DNA of 64,000 nucleotides from Parachlamydiaceae bacterium. GTDB taxonomy: Bacteria; Chlamydiota; Chlamydiia; Chlamydiales; Parachlamydiaceae. The notes under the pieces are model-generated. The model saw only the letters and a list, made by a program, of their open reading frames with translations. It had not been told where the DNA came from and searched no databases. Shown here in pieces: positions 7,192-14,532 of the stretch. How positions within the stretch are numbered: position 1 is the first letter of the stretch; each line of letters begins with the position of its first letter. Where the stretch lies: positions 37,453 to 101,452 of the forward strand of contig JANWJE010000086.1 in the NCBI GenBank assembly GCA_025451995.1, in the 5' to 3' direction. A program made the translations under genes and the position numbers.

Positions 7192-7830
7192 AATAGGCTG
7201 CTTTTTTGCTATGCAGTGGAAGGTTCGCGCTGGATTTTGGTTCATCGTTTTGAAATCAAACTGCTCAAACCACTGAATATCAAATGATTTTAATAGATTC
7301 ATGATGGCTTGTGAGGTGTAGTGGCGGACAGTTAGATTTTCATTCGTTGTATAAACACCCCATATTCCAAATCGCTGTAACCCAGAGGCATATTTTTCTC
7401 GATATCTGGAGTGATCGCAGATAAGAAAATCTGTAATGTATAGTGTCCCATTTGGTTTGAGAACGCGTCTGATTTCACCGATCAGTGATTCCAATTCCTT
7501 TTCGTTGGTTATACAGCAAAGAACGGTCGACATCACAAGAGCGTCAACAGATTCATCTTTGCATGGGATTACCCCAGCTTGCTCTAACAATCTCAGGTCC
7601 AAATCAGGGTTTTCATTAAGCCCTCTTGTGATCATATTTGGAGCGAAATCAAAACCAATCAGGTTGTGATATCCAGCAGCTTTTAAAAGGCGCATCATTC
7701 GACCATAACCGCATCCATATTCGATAATTTTGGCGGTTGATGATAAAAATTGAGAGAGTTTGTCTAGGTAGAGAGGGTCCTCAAATATCTTTTTTGCTCC
7801 GATATCATTCCAATATTGTTGTGCTAGCAC
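7180..7830 (-). CDS. Class I SAM-dependent methyltransferase
   Basis: A 216-residue methyltransferase. Motif I is IIEYGCGYGRMMRLL, motif II the acidic LIGFDFAP loop, followed by DESVDALVMSTVLCCI (motif IV region) and GEIRRVLKPNGTLYITDFL (post-III). The C-terminal part, RHYTSQAIMNLLKSFDIQWFEQFDFKTMN, is the variable substrate-binding region. The substrate is unknown; similar proteins methylate small molecules. It is the last of a leftward gene group starting with the GntR regulator at 9601, with ten bases to the preceding gene, so cotranscription is likely. Confidence 0.8.
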   Translation of the reverse strand: MLAQQYWNDIGAKKIFEDPLYLDKLSQFLSSTAKIIEYGCGYGRMMRLLKAAGYHNLIGFDFAPNMITRGLNENPDLDLRLLEQAGVIPCKDESVDALVMSTVLCCITNEKELESLIGEIRRVLKPNGTLYITDFLICDHSRYREKYASGLQRFGIWGVYTTNENLTVRHYTSQAIMNLLKSFDIQWFEQFDFKTMNQNPARTFHCIAKKQPISSH

Positions 7831-7839
7831 GATAACTCC

Positions 7840-8475
7840 CTAAGAACGAGAAAGAACAGGTTCCTGTTCAATTTTTGGTTCCCAAATGCGCTTATGCAAT
7901 TTTTTGTTAGCTGAGATTAAAGTCTTCATAGGCTCATCATGAGGCAACTGACTATCTCTATAGTGTTCCATAGCCAATCGAATCCATTCGACATCTTTTA
8001 CTTTTGGCTGAGACGCACTTACAAATTTTCGCACCCAAACTGCTCCATCTGCAAGATTTTCGACAATGGCATCGCTTAACGATTCTACAAAGGGGTGGAC
8101 CCAATTTTCTACAGCTACACCTAACAGCGTCGTTTTGCTTTTATTGTAGTGGGAATTTATTGGAGCAAGAGTAACGATAGGAATTTTATGGAATTTGGCC
8201 CACATCATTTCAGCGCCTACGCCTAAGCCTCGTCGATCGCGTGCATCTACAAAAACAACATCGCTGCAAAAGACCTGGGTCATATCTCGTCCAAATACAG
8301 AACGCTGATCTGACAGATCATCCGATCGAAAAGCAGGGTTAAGAAAAGAAACTTCATATTCTGACAAGGTTTTCTTTAAAAAAAGCATATCCGCATCTGT
8401 CCAGAACGACTCGTCTGCTCTCTCATGACCTTTCTTAATACTTCCGGCCAGATAAATAGAAATTTTATTGTCCAT
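7840..8475 (-). CDS. Nucleoside 2-deoxyribosyltransferase-like protein
   Basis: The N-terminus ISIYLAGSIKKGHE and the later SDVVFVDARDRRGLGVGAEMMWAKF match the nucleoside 2-deoxyribosyltransferase fold: the YLAGS loop contacts the nucleoside and the G.G.E segment carries the catalytic Glu of the family. The protein has 211 residues, longer than typical members (about 150-170), with an extra C-terminal helical tail (WEPKIEQEP). Enzymes of this family cleave or exchange N-glycosidic bonds; the natural substrate here cannot be deduced. Probably cotranscribed with the methyltransferase and DUF2000 genes. Confidence 0.7.
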   Translation of the reverse strand: MDNKISIYLAGSIKKGHERADESFWTDADMLFLKKTLSEYEVSFLNPAFRSDDLSDQRSVFGRDMTQVFCSDVVFVDARDRRGLGVGAEMMWAKFHKIPIVTLAPINSHYNKSKTTLLGVAVENWVHPFVESLSDAIVENLADGAVWVRKFVSASQPKVKDVEWIRLAMEHYRDSQLPHDEPMKTLISANKKLHKRIWEPKIEQEPVLSRS

Positions 8476-8539
8476 AATTCCTCTATGAAAGTTAAAGATT
8501 ACAGTATGAAAACATTTCTCTCAATGTCAAGGTGATAGA

Positions 8540-8950
8540 CTATTTCCATAGTGAAAATTTTCTGGTCAATTCCGATACTTTTTCCCAGTCGCCAAATAGG
8601 ACAATCCCATAATAAATAAGGTCCGCTTCTTTGGTTTGCTTCGTACGCTCTATTTGCTCTAGATAAGTCCCAACTGTCATTGTGTCGGTGAAATCTACAC
8701 ATTGAATCCCTGTTTGCTGAGCCGCTAATCTTAGCGCTCTGATTTTATTTGAGTTGGCTTTTAAAATCATGAAAGGCATTTCTGATATGTTGGGATGGAC
8801 TCCCTCATCGGCATCGATGTAATTGGTCAAGCGTAGAGGCTCTTTTCCAATATCGGATCCAAAACCGATGCACATGTGAGCAAGGGCATTCATAATGACA
8901 CCAGGCTCAATTTTTTCGTTCATGACAGCGACTAATTTATTTGCGAACAT
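8540..8950 (-). CDS. DUF2000-family protein
   Basis: The 136-residue protein begins NKLVAVMNEKIEPGVIMNALAHMCIGFG, the DUF2000 signature, and continues with a DADEGVHPNISEMPFMILKAN stretch and IRALRLAAQQTGIQCVDFTDTM. The family has a fold related to peptidyl-tRNA hydrolase II but no proven biochemical activity. In this operon it sits directly after the GntR regulator (ten bases between the stop of the regulator and this start, read leftward), which suggests that it is the first target gene of that regulator. Complete. Confidence 0.8.
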   Translation of the reverse strand: MFANKLVAVMNEKIEPGVIMNALAHMCIGFGSDIGKEPLRLTNYIDADEGVHPNISEMPFMILKANSNKIRALRLAAQQTGIQCVDFTDTMTVGTYLEQIERTKQTKEADLIYYGIVLFGDWEKVSELTRKFSLWK

Positions 8951-8959
8951 ACAGAGCTC

Positions 8960-9601
8960 CTAAAGTTCAAATCGGTTAAAACTATTCTTCCAGTTGAGTT
9001 CAACGGCTTCCATAGCAAGAGGAAGATCCTTACATGTCAAAGCATCAATAATCTGTTTGTGCTCGTCGTAAGAAAGGGAAGCATTTTTTATTTTGTCGAA
9101 GTAATAAAGATCTAATCTCTTTAGTTTTGTTTTTATTTCAGAGATGATTTTCTCAAGTTCGTGATTTTGAGATAATTTTATATACACAGAATGAAACTCA
9201 TAATCGGCTTCTAACGCTGCAAGACGGTCTTTTTCTTTCATCTTTTGAAGGAAACGCTCATTGGCCTCAATCATATTCTGAATATGTTCATCTGTGATTG
9301 ATCCGAAGGCTTGGCTTAATCCTAAACGTTCCAACGTCCACACGATGGAATAAAGATGAAAGGCATTGTGGAAATCAATCGAACTGACGAGTGTTGATCT
9401 ATTGGGTTTTGTCTTTACTAAGCCTTCATCTTCAAGGCGCAGTAATGCTTCGCGGATAGGCGTTCGACTCACTCCTAGCTGTTCTGCTAGCTCTTTGTCT
9501 CGTAGTTGAGCTCCAGGAGATAAGGTTCCGTCTAAGATCCAATTACGAAGTTTGACATACGCTTCTTGACGGACAAATGTGCGTTGGATTTTACTTTCCA
9601 T
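8960..9601 (-). CDS. GntR-family transcriptional regulator (FadR/FCD subfamily)
   Basis: The N-terminal winged helix contains LRDKELAEQLGVSRTPIREALLRLEDEGLV, the GntR consensus, and the C-terminal FCD helical domain carries the metal-ligand pattern of the subfamily (D/H spaced through ADYEFHSVYIKLSQN and LYYFDKI...DEHKQII). The ATG at 9601 was chosen because it has an AAAGG site; the GTG at 9637 would place the start inside a perfect inverted repeat (9619-9637) that looks like the operator. First gene of the leftward operon with DUF2000, deoxyribosyltransferase-like and methyltransferase genes. Ligand unknown. Confidence 0.85.
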   Translation of the reverse strand: MESKIQRTFVRQEAYVKLRNWILDGTLSPGAQLRDKELAEQLGVSRTPIREALLRLEDEGLVKTKPNRSTLVSSIDFHNAFHLYSIVWTLERLGLSQAFGSITDEHIQNMIEANERFLQKMKEKDRLAALEADYEFHSVYIKLSQNHELEKIISEIKTKLKRLDLYYFDKIKNASLSYDEHKQIIDALTCKDLPLAMEAVELNWKNSFNRFEL

Positions 9602-9618
9602 TTGATGGCCTTTTTCTT

Positions 9619-9637
9619 GTGATATGTAATATATCAC
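9619..9637. promoter_or_regulatory. GntR operator candidate, GTGATAT-N5-ATATCAC
   Basis: Perfect 7-bp arms with a 5-bp spacer, 18 bp before the ATG of the GntR gene. The size and symmetry suit a FadR-type dimer, so autoregulation is likely. Confidence 0.55.
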
Positions 9638-9718
9638 TTATAATATTTAACGTAAACTGTAAAGTGAAGTGCGAGAAAGTGCGTGGAATTCCTTGGCTTT
9701 AAATCCCAATGGGCAGTA

Positions 9719-9743
9719 AGATAGTTGCTATATACAACTATCT
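9719..9743. promoter_or_regulatory. Inverted repeat AGATAGTTG-N7-CAACTATCT before the MarR-GNAT gene
   Basis: Two perfect 9-bp arms around CTATATA, ending eight bases before the start at 9752. The central bases are also symmetric. No Shine-Dalgarno is visible between repeat and start. A MarR protein is encoded immediately downstream, so this is probably its own operator. Confidence 0.6.
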
Positions 9744-9751
9744 GATTTAAT

Positions 9752-10768
9752 ATGGAAAAATTTTCAGACGAAAAGATTGACCTTTTGAGACATAACGCTA
9801 GGGGTGTCGTAAGGGAACTGGGGCTTCTAAACGATGCTTACTTCGAAATTGGAGTCACTTTGGCGGAAAGGCATCTCCTCATTGAACTCTCCTCTAGTTC
9901 CTGTCCTACAATGGGCGAGGTTGCTGAACGTTTACTACTCGATAAATCTACTGCCAGTAGATTGATCGCTAAAGCAATTAAAAAGGGATATATCAAATCG
10001 ACGCTTGATGCAAATGACAAAAGGAAGCGATTTTTACATTTAACCGAGATTGGAAGAAAAACTCTTGAAGCTTTCGAACCCATCGCATTTAACCAGACTA
10101 AGCAAGCTCTTTTGACATTATTGCCTGAAGAGATGGAACTGGCTCATCAAGGAATTGCCCTTTATGCAAAGGGACTTAGAACTTCTCGCCTTCAAAATCA
10201 AGCTCCTCACGTGATGTTAAACGAGAAAGGTGTTGTTTCTGAAAATCTTGGAGATATTTCTATCAAGCTATCTCAGAAAGGGCTTTCACTAACATTGTTT
10301 AAACAAGAAGATGAAAATTCACTCTATGACATATTCCGAAAGGTCGTTGATTCTGGAGTTGAATTTCCCTACGAATCCAATTCGATTCAGGAATTTTATC
10401 GTCAATTCTTTGCCCCCTCATCAAAGGTCTATGTATGCCGTTTTTCGAATGAAGTAGTGGGCGGCTTTTATATCAGACCAAATTTTTCTGGTAGGTGTGA
10501 CCATATTGCCAATGCAGCTTACATGATAAAAGACTCTCATCGAGGACAAGGAATTGGCACATTGCTTGTAAATGCATCGCTGGAAATTGCTAAAAATTTT
10601 GGATTTCAATCGATGCAATTCAATATGGTGCTCAGTCAAAATGTCATAGCTATGAAGCTTTATGACAAGCTTGGGTTCAAAATCATCGGTACTATTCCTC
10701 AAGCCATTAGAAATCCGGATGGAAGCTATCAAGATGGATATGTTCTATTTCGGATGTTAAACAATTAA
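9752..10768 (+). CDS. Bifunctional MarR-type regulator / GNAT N-acetyltransferase
   Basis: Residues 1-145 form a MarR winged helix (TLAERHLLIELSSSSCPTMGEVAERL; LDKSTASRLIAKAIKKGYI; DANDKRKRFLHLTEIG). Residues ~165-338 form a GNAT domain with YVCRFSNEVVGGFYI and the acetyl-CoA loop DSHRGQGIGTLLV, then NVIAMKLYDKLGFKIIG. Such fusions exist in several bacteria; regulator and enzyme may share a ligand, or the enzyme may inactivate the inducer. The gene has its own perfect inverted repeat upstream and is followed after 13 bases by the CsaA-like gene. The substrate of the acetyltransferase is unknown. Confidence 0.85.
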   Translation: MEKFSDEKIDLLRHNARGVVRELGLLNDAYFEIGVTLAERHLLIELSSSSCPTMGEVAERLLLDKSTASRLIAKAIKKGYIKSTLDANDKRKRFLHLTEIGRKTLEAFEPIAFNQTKQALLTLLPEEMELAHQGIALYAKGLRTSRLQNQAPHVMLNEKGVVSENLGDISIKLSQKGLSLTLFKQEDENSLYDIFRKVVDSGVEFPYESNSIQEFYRQFFAPSSKVYVCRFSNEVVGGFYIRPNFSGRCDHIANAAYMIKDSHRGQGIGTLLVNASLEIAKNFGFQSMQFNMVLSQNVIAMKLYDKLGFKIIGTIPQAIRNPDGSYQDGYVLFRMLNN

Positions 10769-10781
10769 TAAGGAGATTTTT

Positions 10782-11138
10782 GTGTCTGAAGAAAAAGAAA
10801 TTGTTTCAAAAGAAGATACATTCGATAAATTAGAAATACGTATAGGGCGTGTCCTGAGTGTTGAAGAAGAACCAGCCGCCCCTAAAAAATCCTATAGGTT
10901 GAAAATCGATTTTGGAAAGTTTGGAATCAGGACTAGTGTTGGAAGATTTGCTCAACATTCTCCTGAAGAAATCAAGGGAAAGCTTGTTATGGGCATTCTC
11001 AATTTTTCTCCAAGACAGATTGGAGATACTACCTCAGACGTTTTGACTTTAGGAGTTCAGTTTCCAAAGGCAGAAAGCGGAGAAGCCACTTTCATTACCC
11101 CATTTGCTGAAGCTAAGATTGGTGGAAAGCTGTTTTAA
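10782..11138 (+). CDS. CsaA-like tRNA-binding-domain protein
   Basis: The GTG at 10782 follows a good AAGGAG site. The core is a tRNA-binding (EMAP-II-like OB) domain: FDKLEIRIGRVLSVEEEP, YRLKIDFGKFGIRTSVG, KGKLVMGILNFSPRQIG and a terminal LTLGVQFP segment. CsaA-type proteins of about 110-120 residues form dimers and have been described as chaperone-like tRNA-binding factors; the precise role is unsettled. Possibly cotranscribed with the MarR-GNAT gene. The final residues IGGKLF close the domain normally, so it is complete. Confidence 0.8.
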   Translation: MSEEKEIVSKEDTFDKLEIRIGRVLSVEEEPAAPKKSYRLKIDFGKFGIRTSVGRFAQHSPEEIKGKLVMGILNFSPRQIGDTTSDVLTLGVQFPKAESGEATFITPFAEAKIGGKLF

Positions 11139-11172
11139 AAGTACAATGAACGATTGTTTTTAGGAGCATTAA

Positions 11173-11751
11173 ATGCCTGAAATTGAGGAAAACCCAGAAG
11201 GACAGACCATTAAATCGGAAAACTTTTCTAAGAAAAACATGGAAAAGCGTTCTTTTACTGGATGCGCCTTCAACAGCTGCGATTTTTCTGAAGCTGTTTT
11301 GAGGAACGCAAAATTCTGCTCATGCACATTCTCGAATTGTAATTTCAGTCTCGTCAAGCTAGATGGCTGTCGCTTGCAGGACATTCTCTTCTTGGATTGC
11401 AAAATCACTGGAGCCGAGTTCTTCAAGTGCGATAAAACGTTTTTCTCTGCAAACTTCAAAAATTGCCTGCTTCAATATTGCAATTTCTCCGATTTGAATA
11501 TGAAAAATTGCTCTTTCAACGGAAGTCAATTAAAGGACAGCCATTTTACAAATACGATATTGAAAAGCGCAGATTTCAGCGGTGTCGATTTGTTGGGAAC
11601 TGTTTTTCACAATTGCGACCTTTGCAACACAGATTTTTCCAGCAGCACGCAATATGATATCGATCCGCGGACGAACAAAATCACGAAAGCGAAATTTTCA
11701 TTTCCTGAAGCGGCCGGATTATTGCGCGCTTTTGATATCACGCTTGTTTAA
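11173..11751 (+). CDS. Pentapeptide repeat protein (Qnr/McbG-like)
   Basis: The 192 residues contain tandem pentapeptides of the A(D/N)LXX type in modified form, with F or L at the central position: CAFNSCDFSEAVLRNAKFCSC, CNFSLVKLDGC, ADFSGVDLLGTVFHNCDL. They should fold into a right-handed quadrilateral beta helix that imitates DNA. Qnr and McbG proteins of similar size protect gyrase from quinolones or microcins; the similarity in length and Cys-rich repeats supports, but does not prove, this. It stands between the CsaA-like gene and the convergent kinase gene, in a run of resistance-like genes. Confidence 0.8.
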   Translation: MPEIEENPEGQTIKSENFSKKNMEKRSFTGCAFNSCDFSEAVLRNAKFCSCTFSNCNFSLVKLDGCRLQDILFLDCKITGAEFFKCDKTFFSANFKNCLLQYCNFSDLNMKNCSFNGSQLKDSHFTNTILKSADFSGVDLLGTVFHNCDLCNTDFSSSTQYDIDPRTNKITKAKFSFPEAAGLLRAFDITLV

Positions 11752-11752
11752 C

Positions 11753-12583
11753 TTAAGCATCAATCATCGGCAAGACAGACTGTGCCAAGGTTAAAAAACG
11801 GCTGGCGTCGAGGTGGTCTTCAGCTTGCCAGCATGAAGCTAGAATGAGGCGGACATAATACCATTCAACAACATCTTGAAGCGAATAGCCGAAATAGTCG
11901 GCTAGGAATTTAAGGTCGTAAACTGGATCTTCGACGCATGCCCAAATTTCATGAATCGGATCGCCTATCACGCCCTTCGGATCGATAACCACCCATTCAT
12001 TCCCGTTGGATAGGATGTTCTCTTGGTGGAGGTCTCCATGGAGAAGAACTTTACGGCTGGAATCTTTTTTTATGAGCTTGTTTTTCAGCTTGCGAGATCT
12101 CTTCAAATGATCTTTGGGAAGGTCCCATTCTTTGTCAACGGCGGCAAGCCATTCCTCAATCTCAGGAAATCCCTCCTTTGATGGAAGAGGCGCTTGATGC
12201 AGTTTCTCCACGACTTTGCAGGCAATCTCGATTCTTTTCTCTTTTGGAAGGTTATTTTTTAAAAGATCTCCAGGAATGGCCCGCTCCAGCAGAAGAGCCC
12301 CTTCTTTGCAGCCGAGCACTGAGACTGCTCCGAATCCTTTGAAAGCATTCAGAGCCTTAGCTTCCTTGTCCATTAGGTCCGCATCAGGACTGAGTTTCAA
12401 AATAACAGGAATATTGCCTTGCAGCCCTTTGAGGACGTAATTGTAGCTGAGGTTTGGAAAAGGTTTTAATTCTGACAATCCCCAAGAGTGCTGTAACTGC
12501 TCAATCCTTAGGGGCAGTCCAGCAAGCCAGTCTTTTCCACGCTTCCCATAGATCTTAACGATATTATGCTTCAAATTTTCCAT
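11753..12583 (-). CDS. Aminoglycoside/hydroxyurea phosphotransferase family kinase (streptomycin 6-kinase-like)
   Basis: The protein has the APH_6_hur layout: an N-terminal lobe with YNYVLKGLQGNIPVILKLSPD (the ATP-lobe lysine) and the catalytic VLLHGDLHQENILSNG loop followed by WVVIDPKGVIGDPIHEI, the DPKG Mg-binding motif of this family. Members phosphorylate streptomycin or hydroxyurea. The ATG at 12583 has AGGAA at proper spacing, whereas the one at 12589 is too close. It follows the PPOX-family gene by nine bases and is probably cotranscribed with it. Substrate not proven by sequence. Confidence 0.8.
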   Translation of the reverse strand: MENLKHNIVKIYGKRGKDWLAGLPLRIEQLQHSWGLSELKPFPNLSYNYVLKGLQGNIPVILKLSPDADLMDKEAKALNAFKGFGAVSVLGCKEGALLLERAIPGDLLKNNLPKEKRIEIACKVVEKLHQAPLPSKEGFPEIEEWLAAVDKEWDLPKDHLKRSRKLKNKLIKKDSSRKVLLHGDLHQENILSNGNEWVVIDPKGVIGDPIHEIWACVEDPVYDLKFLADYFGYSLQDVVEWYYVRLILASCWQAEDHLDASRFLTLAQSVLPMIDA

Positions 12584-12592
12584 AGGCATTTC

Positions 12593-13048
12593 CTAAGAAG
12601 CAAGATCCAGTCCAGTTTTAAAGAACGAAACGTTTTTAGCAACGATCGACTCGGGGACAACTTTAATCATGACATCCAATGGATCGACAACATTTTCTAC
12701 GAACCAAGGATTCCAATTCTGTTTGTCTTCCCCTAAGTATTTGGTTACAAATCGCATTAGGCGATCTCTATTGCAGCTCGCCAGGAAAGCTTTTCCTCGA
12801 ATGCCTACATGTTTGAGGATTCCTTTTTCCAAGTCATATTCCACGATTCCAGCAGCGCATTTAGGTTCGGCCTGCAGCCTTTTCACAAAGCTATCCTTTG
12901 ACGTTTCGAAAATCCAAAGGCAAGAATCTTCCCAAAGAAACCAGATTGGAGAATCGCGAGGCGCTCCATCATCAACCGTTGACAAATGAGCCATCAACGG
13001 CTTGCAAAGCACGTCTTCGATTTCGAAATCCTTTTGTGCGAATATCAT
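12593..13048 (-). CDS. Pyridoxamine 5'-phosphate oxidase-family (PPOX) protein
   Basis: The split-barrel flavin-binding fold is indicated by PLMAHLSTVDDGAPRDSPIWFLWED, LWIFETSKDSFVKRLQAEPKCAAGIVEY and GIRGKAFLASC. At 151 residues it is the short, general stress or F420/FMN-binding type rather than true PdxH. Its start overlaps the stop of the preceding kinase fragment (ATGA at 13045-13048), so an earlier operon kinase-PPOX-kinase can be inferred. The function of the intact protein is unknown; small PPOX proteins often reduce or bind cofactors. Confidence 0.75.
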   Translation of the reverse strand: MIFAQKDFEIEDVLCKPLMAHLSTVDDGAPRDSPIWFLWEDSCLWIFETSKDSFVKRLQAEPKCAAGIVEYDLEKGILKHVGIRGKAFLASCNRDRLMRFVTKYLGEDKQNWNPWFVENVVDPLDVMIKVVPESIVAKNVSFFKTGLDLAS

Positions 13049-13290
13049 GTACCTTCTCCCAAGGCAAGGGATTCAAGATGTTTGAGACTGAATTGATAAA
13101 GCTTTGAGTTTCTGGATTCCCAAGTTCCTCTTTTGACAGTGAATCCGACCGCTGCAACCGCTCTGCTTAAGCGTAAAAGAGGCATCATCGGCTTGTAGTT
13201 AGGAACCTTTCTAATGGAGGCGTATCCTTCTAAGAAAGAGTCTTTACAACCTGCAGGCCACTCACCAAATTCCAACGGACAGAAGCAGTA
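13045..13290 (-). pseudogene. C-terminal fragment of a phosphotransferase-like protein
   Basis: In the frame ending at 13045, the segment EFGEWPAGCKDSFLEGYA, then PNYKPMMPLLRLSRAVAAVGFTVKRGTWE and YQFSLKHLE, resembles the C-terminal helices of aminoglycoside-type kinases. No catalytic loop is present, because the frame upstream changes into an unrelated sequence (ABC transporter start) at about 13290. It is thus a 5'-deleted gene whose stop still couples to the PPOX gene. Confidence 0.55.
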
Positions 13291-13438
13291 AATTAGCCGT
13301 GATGTACCGAACGCATAACGGAATAGCAAGCATCGCTGCGGAGGCAATCACCGCGCAAGCTATATCTGCGCTGAAGAGTCCAATGTAGGGCCTGTAGTAT
13401 GAAAAAAACTTTCTTGCGCGCGTCTGGTTTCGGCTCAT
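13262..13438 (-). pseudogene. N-terminal fragment of an ABC exporter permease
   Basis: A 58-codon frame starts MSRNQTRARKFFSYYRPYI and continues GLFSADIACAVIASAAMLAIPLCVRYITANLL, the first cytoplasmic helix and first membrane segment of a fused ABC exporter (YRPYxGLFxADxxCA pattern). After TANLL the similarity ends and the frame runs into LLLSVGIW and a stop. The rest of the gene, over 500 codons, is missing. It overlaps the end of the spectinomycin-kinase gene by four bases (13435-13438), as if once cotranscribed. Confidence 0.65.
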
Positions 13439-14532
13439 AGATATTTCCCCATTGCCCGGTCATCGGGATAAGTGGCCTCTCCATCCGGATTATTGAACGG
13501 CTTGTCAGAGGATACAAGGCGCGCCTGCGGATCGATATCTGTTTTGAATGCTATTTCTACCACGCCATTCGGTTCGAACATGTTCTTAAAGTGTTCGAAC
13601 ATTTCCATCCTGTCTCCGCCTCCGCCCGGCGTCAAAAGCAGCGCTTGTCCATACTCCGCAATATCCTCTACAATTCGCTCATGGCGGTAATAAGCTAGGA
13701 GTGCTTGATTGATTTCAGTCTTTCCATATCCCTTATAAAAAAATTCTTCCTCGCGAGGGTTATTCCAGACATTAGCTACTCCTCCCCCAATAAACATGAG
13801 ATCCCGCTCTTTGGGAGCCATAATAGGATCATCCCAATCCACTATGAAGAGGGAGCCGTTTTCATCGATCAGCACGTTTCCGCCGTGAATATCCGAATGG
13901 CATAGAACGAATTCTGACGATTGTTCCTGGACTTTTTGACTTAAAGCTTCAGCCCGCTCTACCAGACGGCGGATTGCCACTCTATGCTCCCTCATAAGAG
14001 ACTGCAGCTTCAAAGCTGGTTCATCGCCATTTAGGGGTTTATCAATATGAGCATCGAGCTCTCTGACCGTTTTACGCCATTTATCCGAATAGGCTTCTTT
14101 CCGGATCAGATCTTTAATTGAAGACGGCACATCGAATTCATGCACTTGCCTCAATACGTTTCCGAGAGCAATCCATTGGCTGTCTGTCAGGTTGTAGCAG
14201 AATCCATTCTGCCCATCGATAAATGGGTATACAGTAAGAGTAAAATCGTTGATATGCTGAGTCAGCTTTCCATGGGTTGTTTTGACGGCAGGAATGATCT
14301 TTTGAATTCCTGAAGCCTGCAGCAAGGCTAATATTGCAACGCTCATATCATAGCGATGGCCGCGTTTCAGCTTTACGAAATAAGACTGGCCGTTCTGCAT
14401 TTCCGCCTTATAGACGGATGCATTCATATCTGCACCTATTGGAAGCAATGTGAGCGCAATAGCTTTGATGCCGTAATCCGCGTTTAAGGAATCAATGATG
14501 CGTTGAGAAGGAAGAAATTGTTTTTCATTCAT
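13435..14532 (-). CDS. Spectinomycin 9-phosphotransferase, APH(9)-Ia-like
   Basis: Strong similarity to the Legionella spectinomycin kinase: RKEAYSDKWRKTVRE, the catalytic VLCHSDIHGGNVLIDE, the Mg loop FIVDWDDPIMAPKERDLMFIGGG, VANVWNNPREEEFFYKGYG and YYRHERIVEDIAEYGQ. APH(9)-Ia has 331 residues; this protein has 365, because of a C-terminal tail of about 30 residues (DIDPQARLVSSDKPFNNPDG) that is not in the part of the family I recall. The start overlaps the stop of the GrpB-DHFR gene (ATGA). Likely confers spectinomycin modification; activity on spectinomycin is inferred from family. Confidence 0.85.
   Translation of the reverse strand: MNEKQFLPSQRIIDSLNADYGIKAIALTLLPIGADMNASVYKAEMQNGQSYFVKLKRGHRYDMSVAILALLQASGIQKIIPAVKTTHGKLTQHINDFTLTVYPFIDGQNGFCYNLTDSQWIALGNVLRQVHEFDVPSSIKDLIRKEAYSDKWRKTVRELDAHIDKPLNGDEPALKLQSLMREHRVAIRRLVERAEALSQKVQEQSSEFVLCHSDIHGGNVLIDENGSLFIVDWDDPIMAPKERDLMFIGGGVANVWNNPREEEFFYKGYGKTEINQALLAYYRHERIVEDIAEYGQALLLTPGGGGDRMEMFEHFKNMFEPNGVVEIAFKTDIDPQARLVSSDKPFNNPDGEATYPDDRAMGKYL

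Noticed and set aside
8499..8702. Minus-strand 67-codon frame at the end of the DUF2000 gene
   Set aside because: It overlaps the conserved DUF2000 frame and has no recognisable features.
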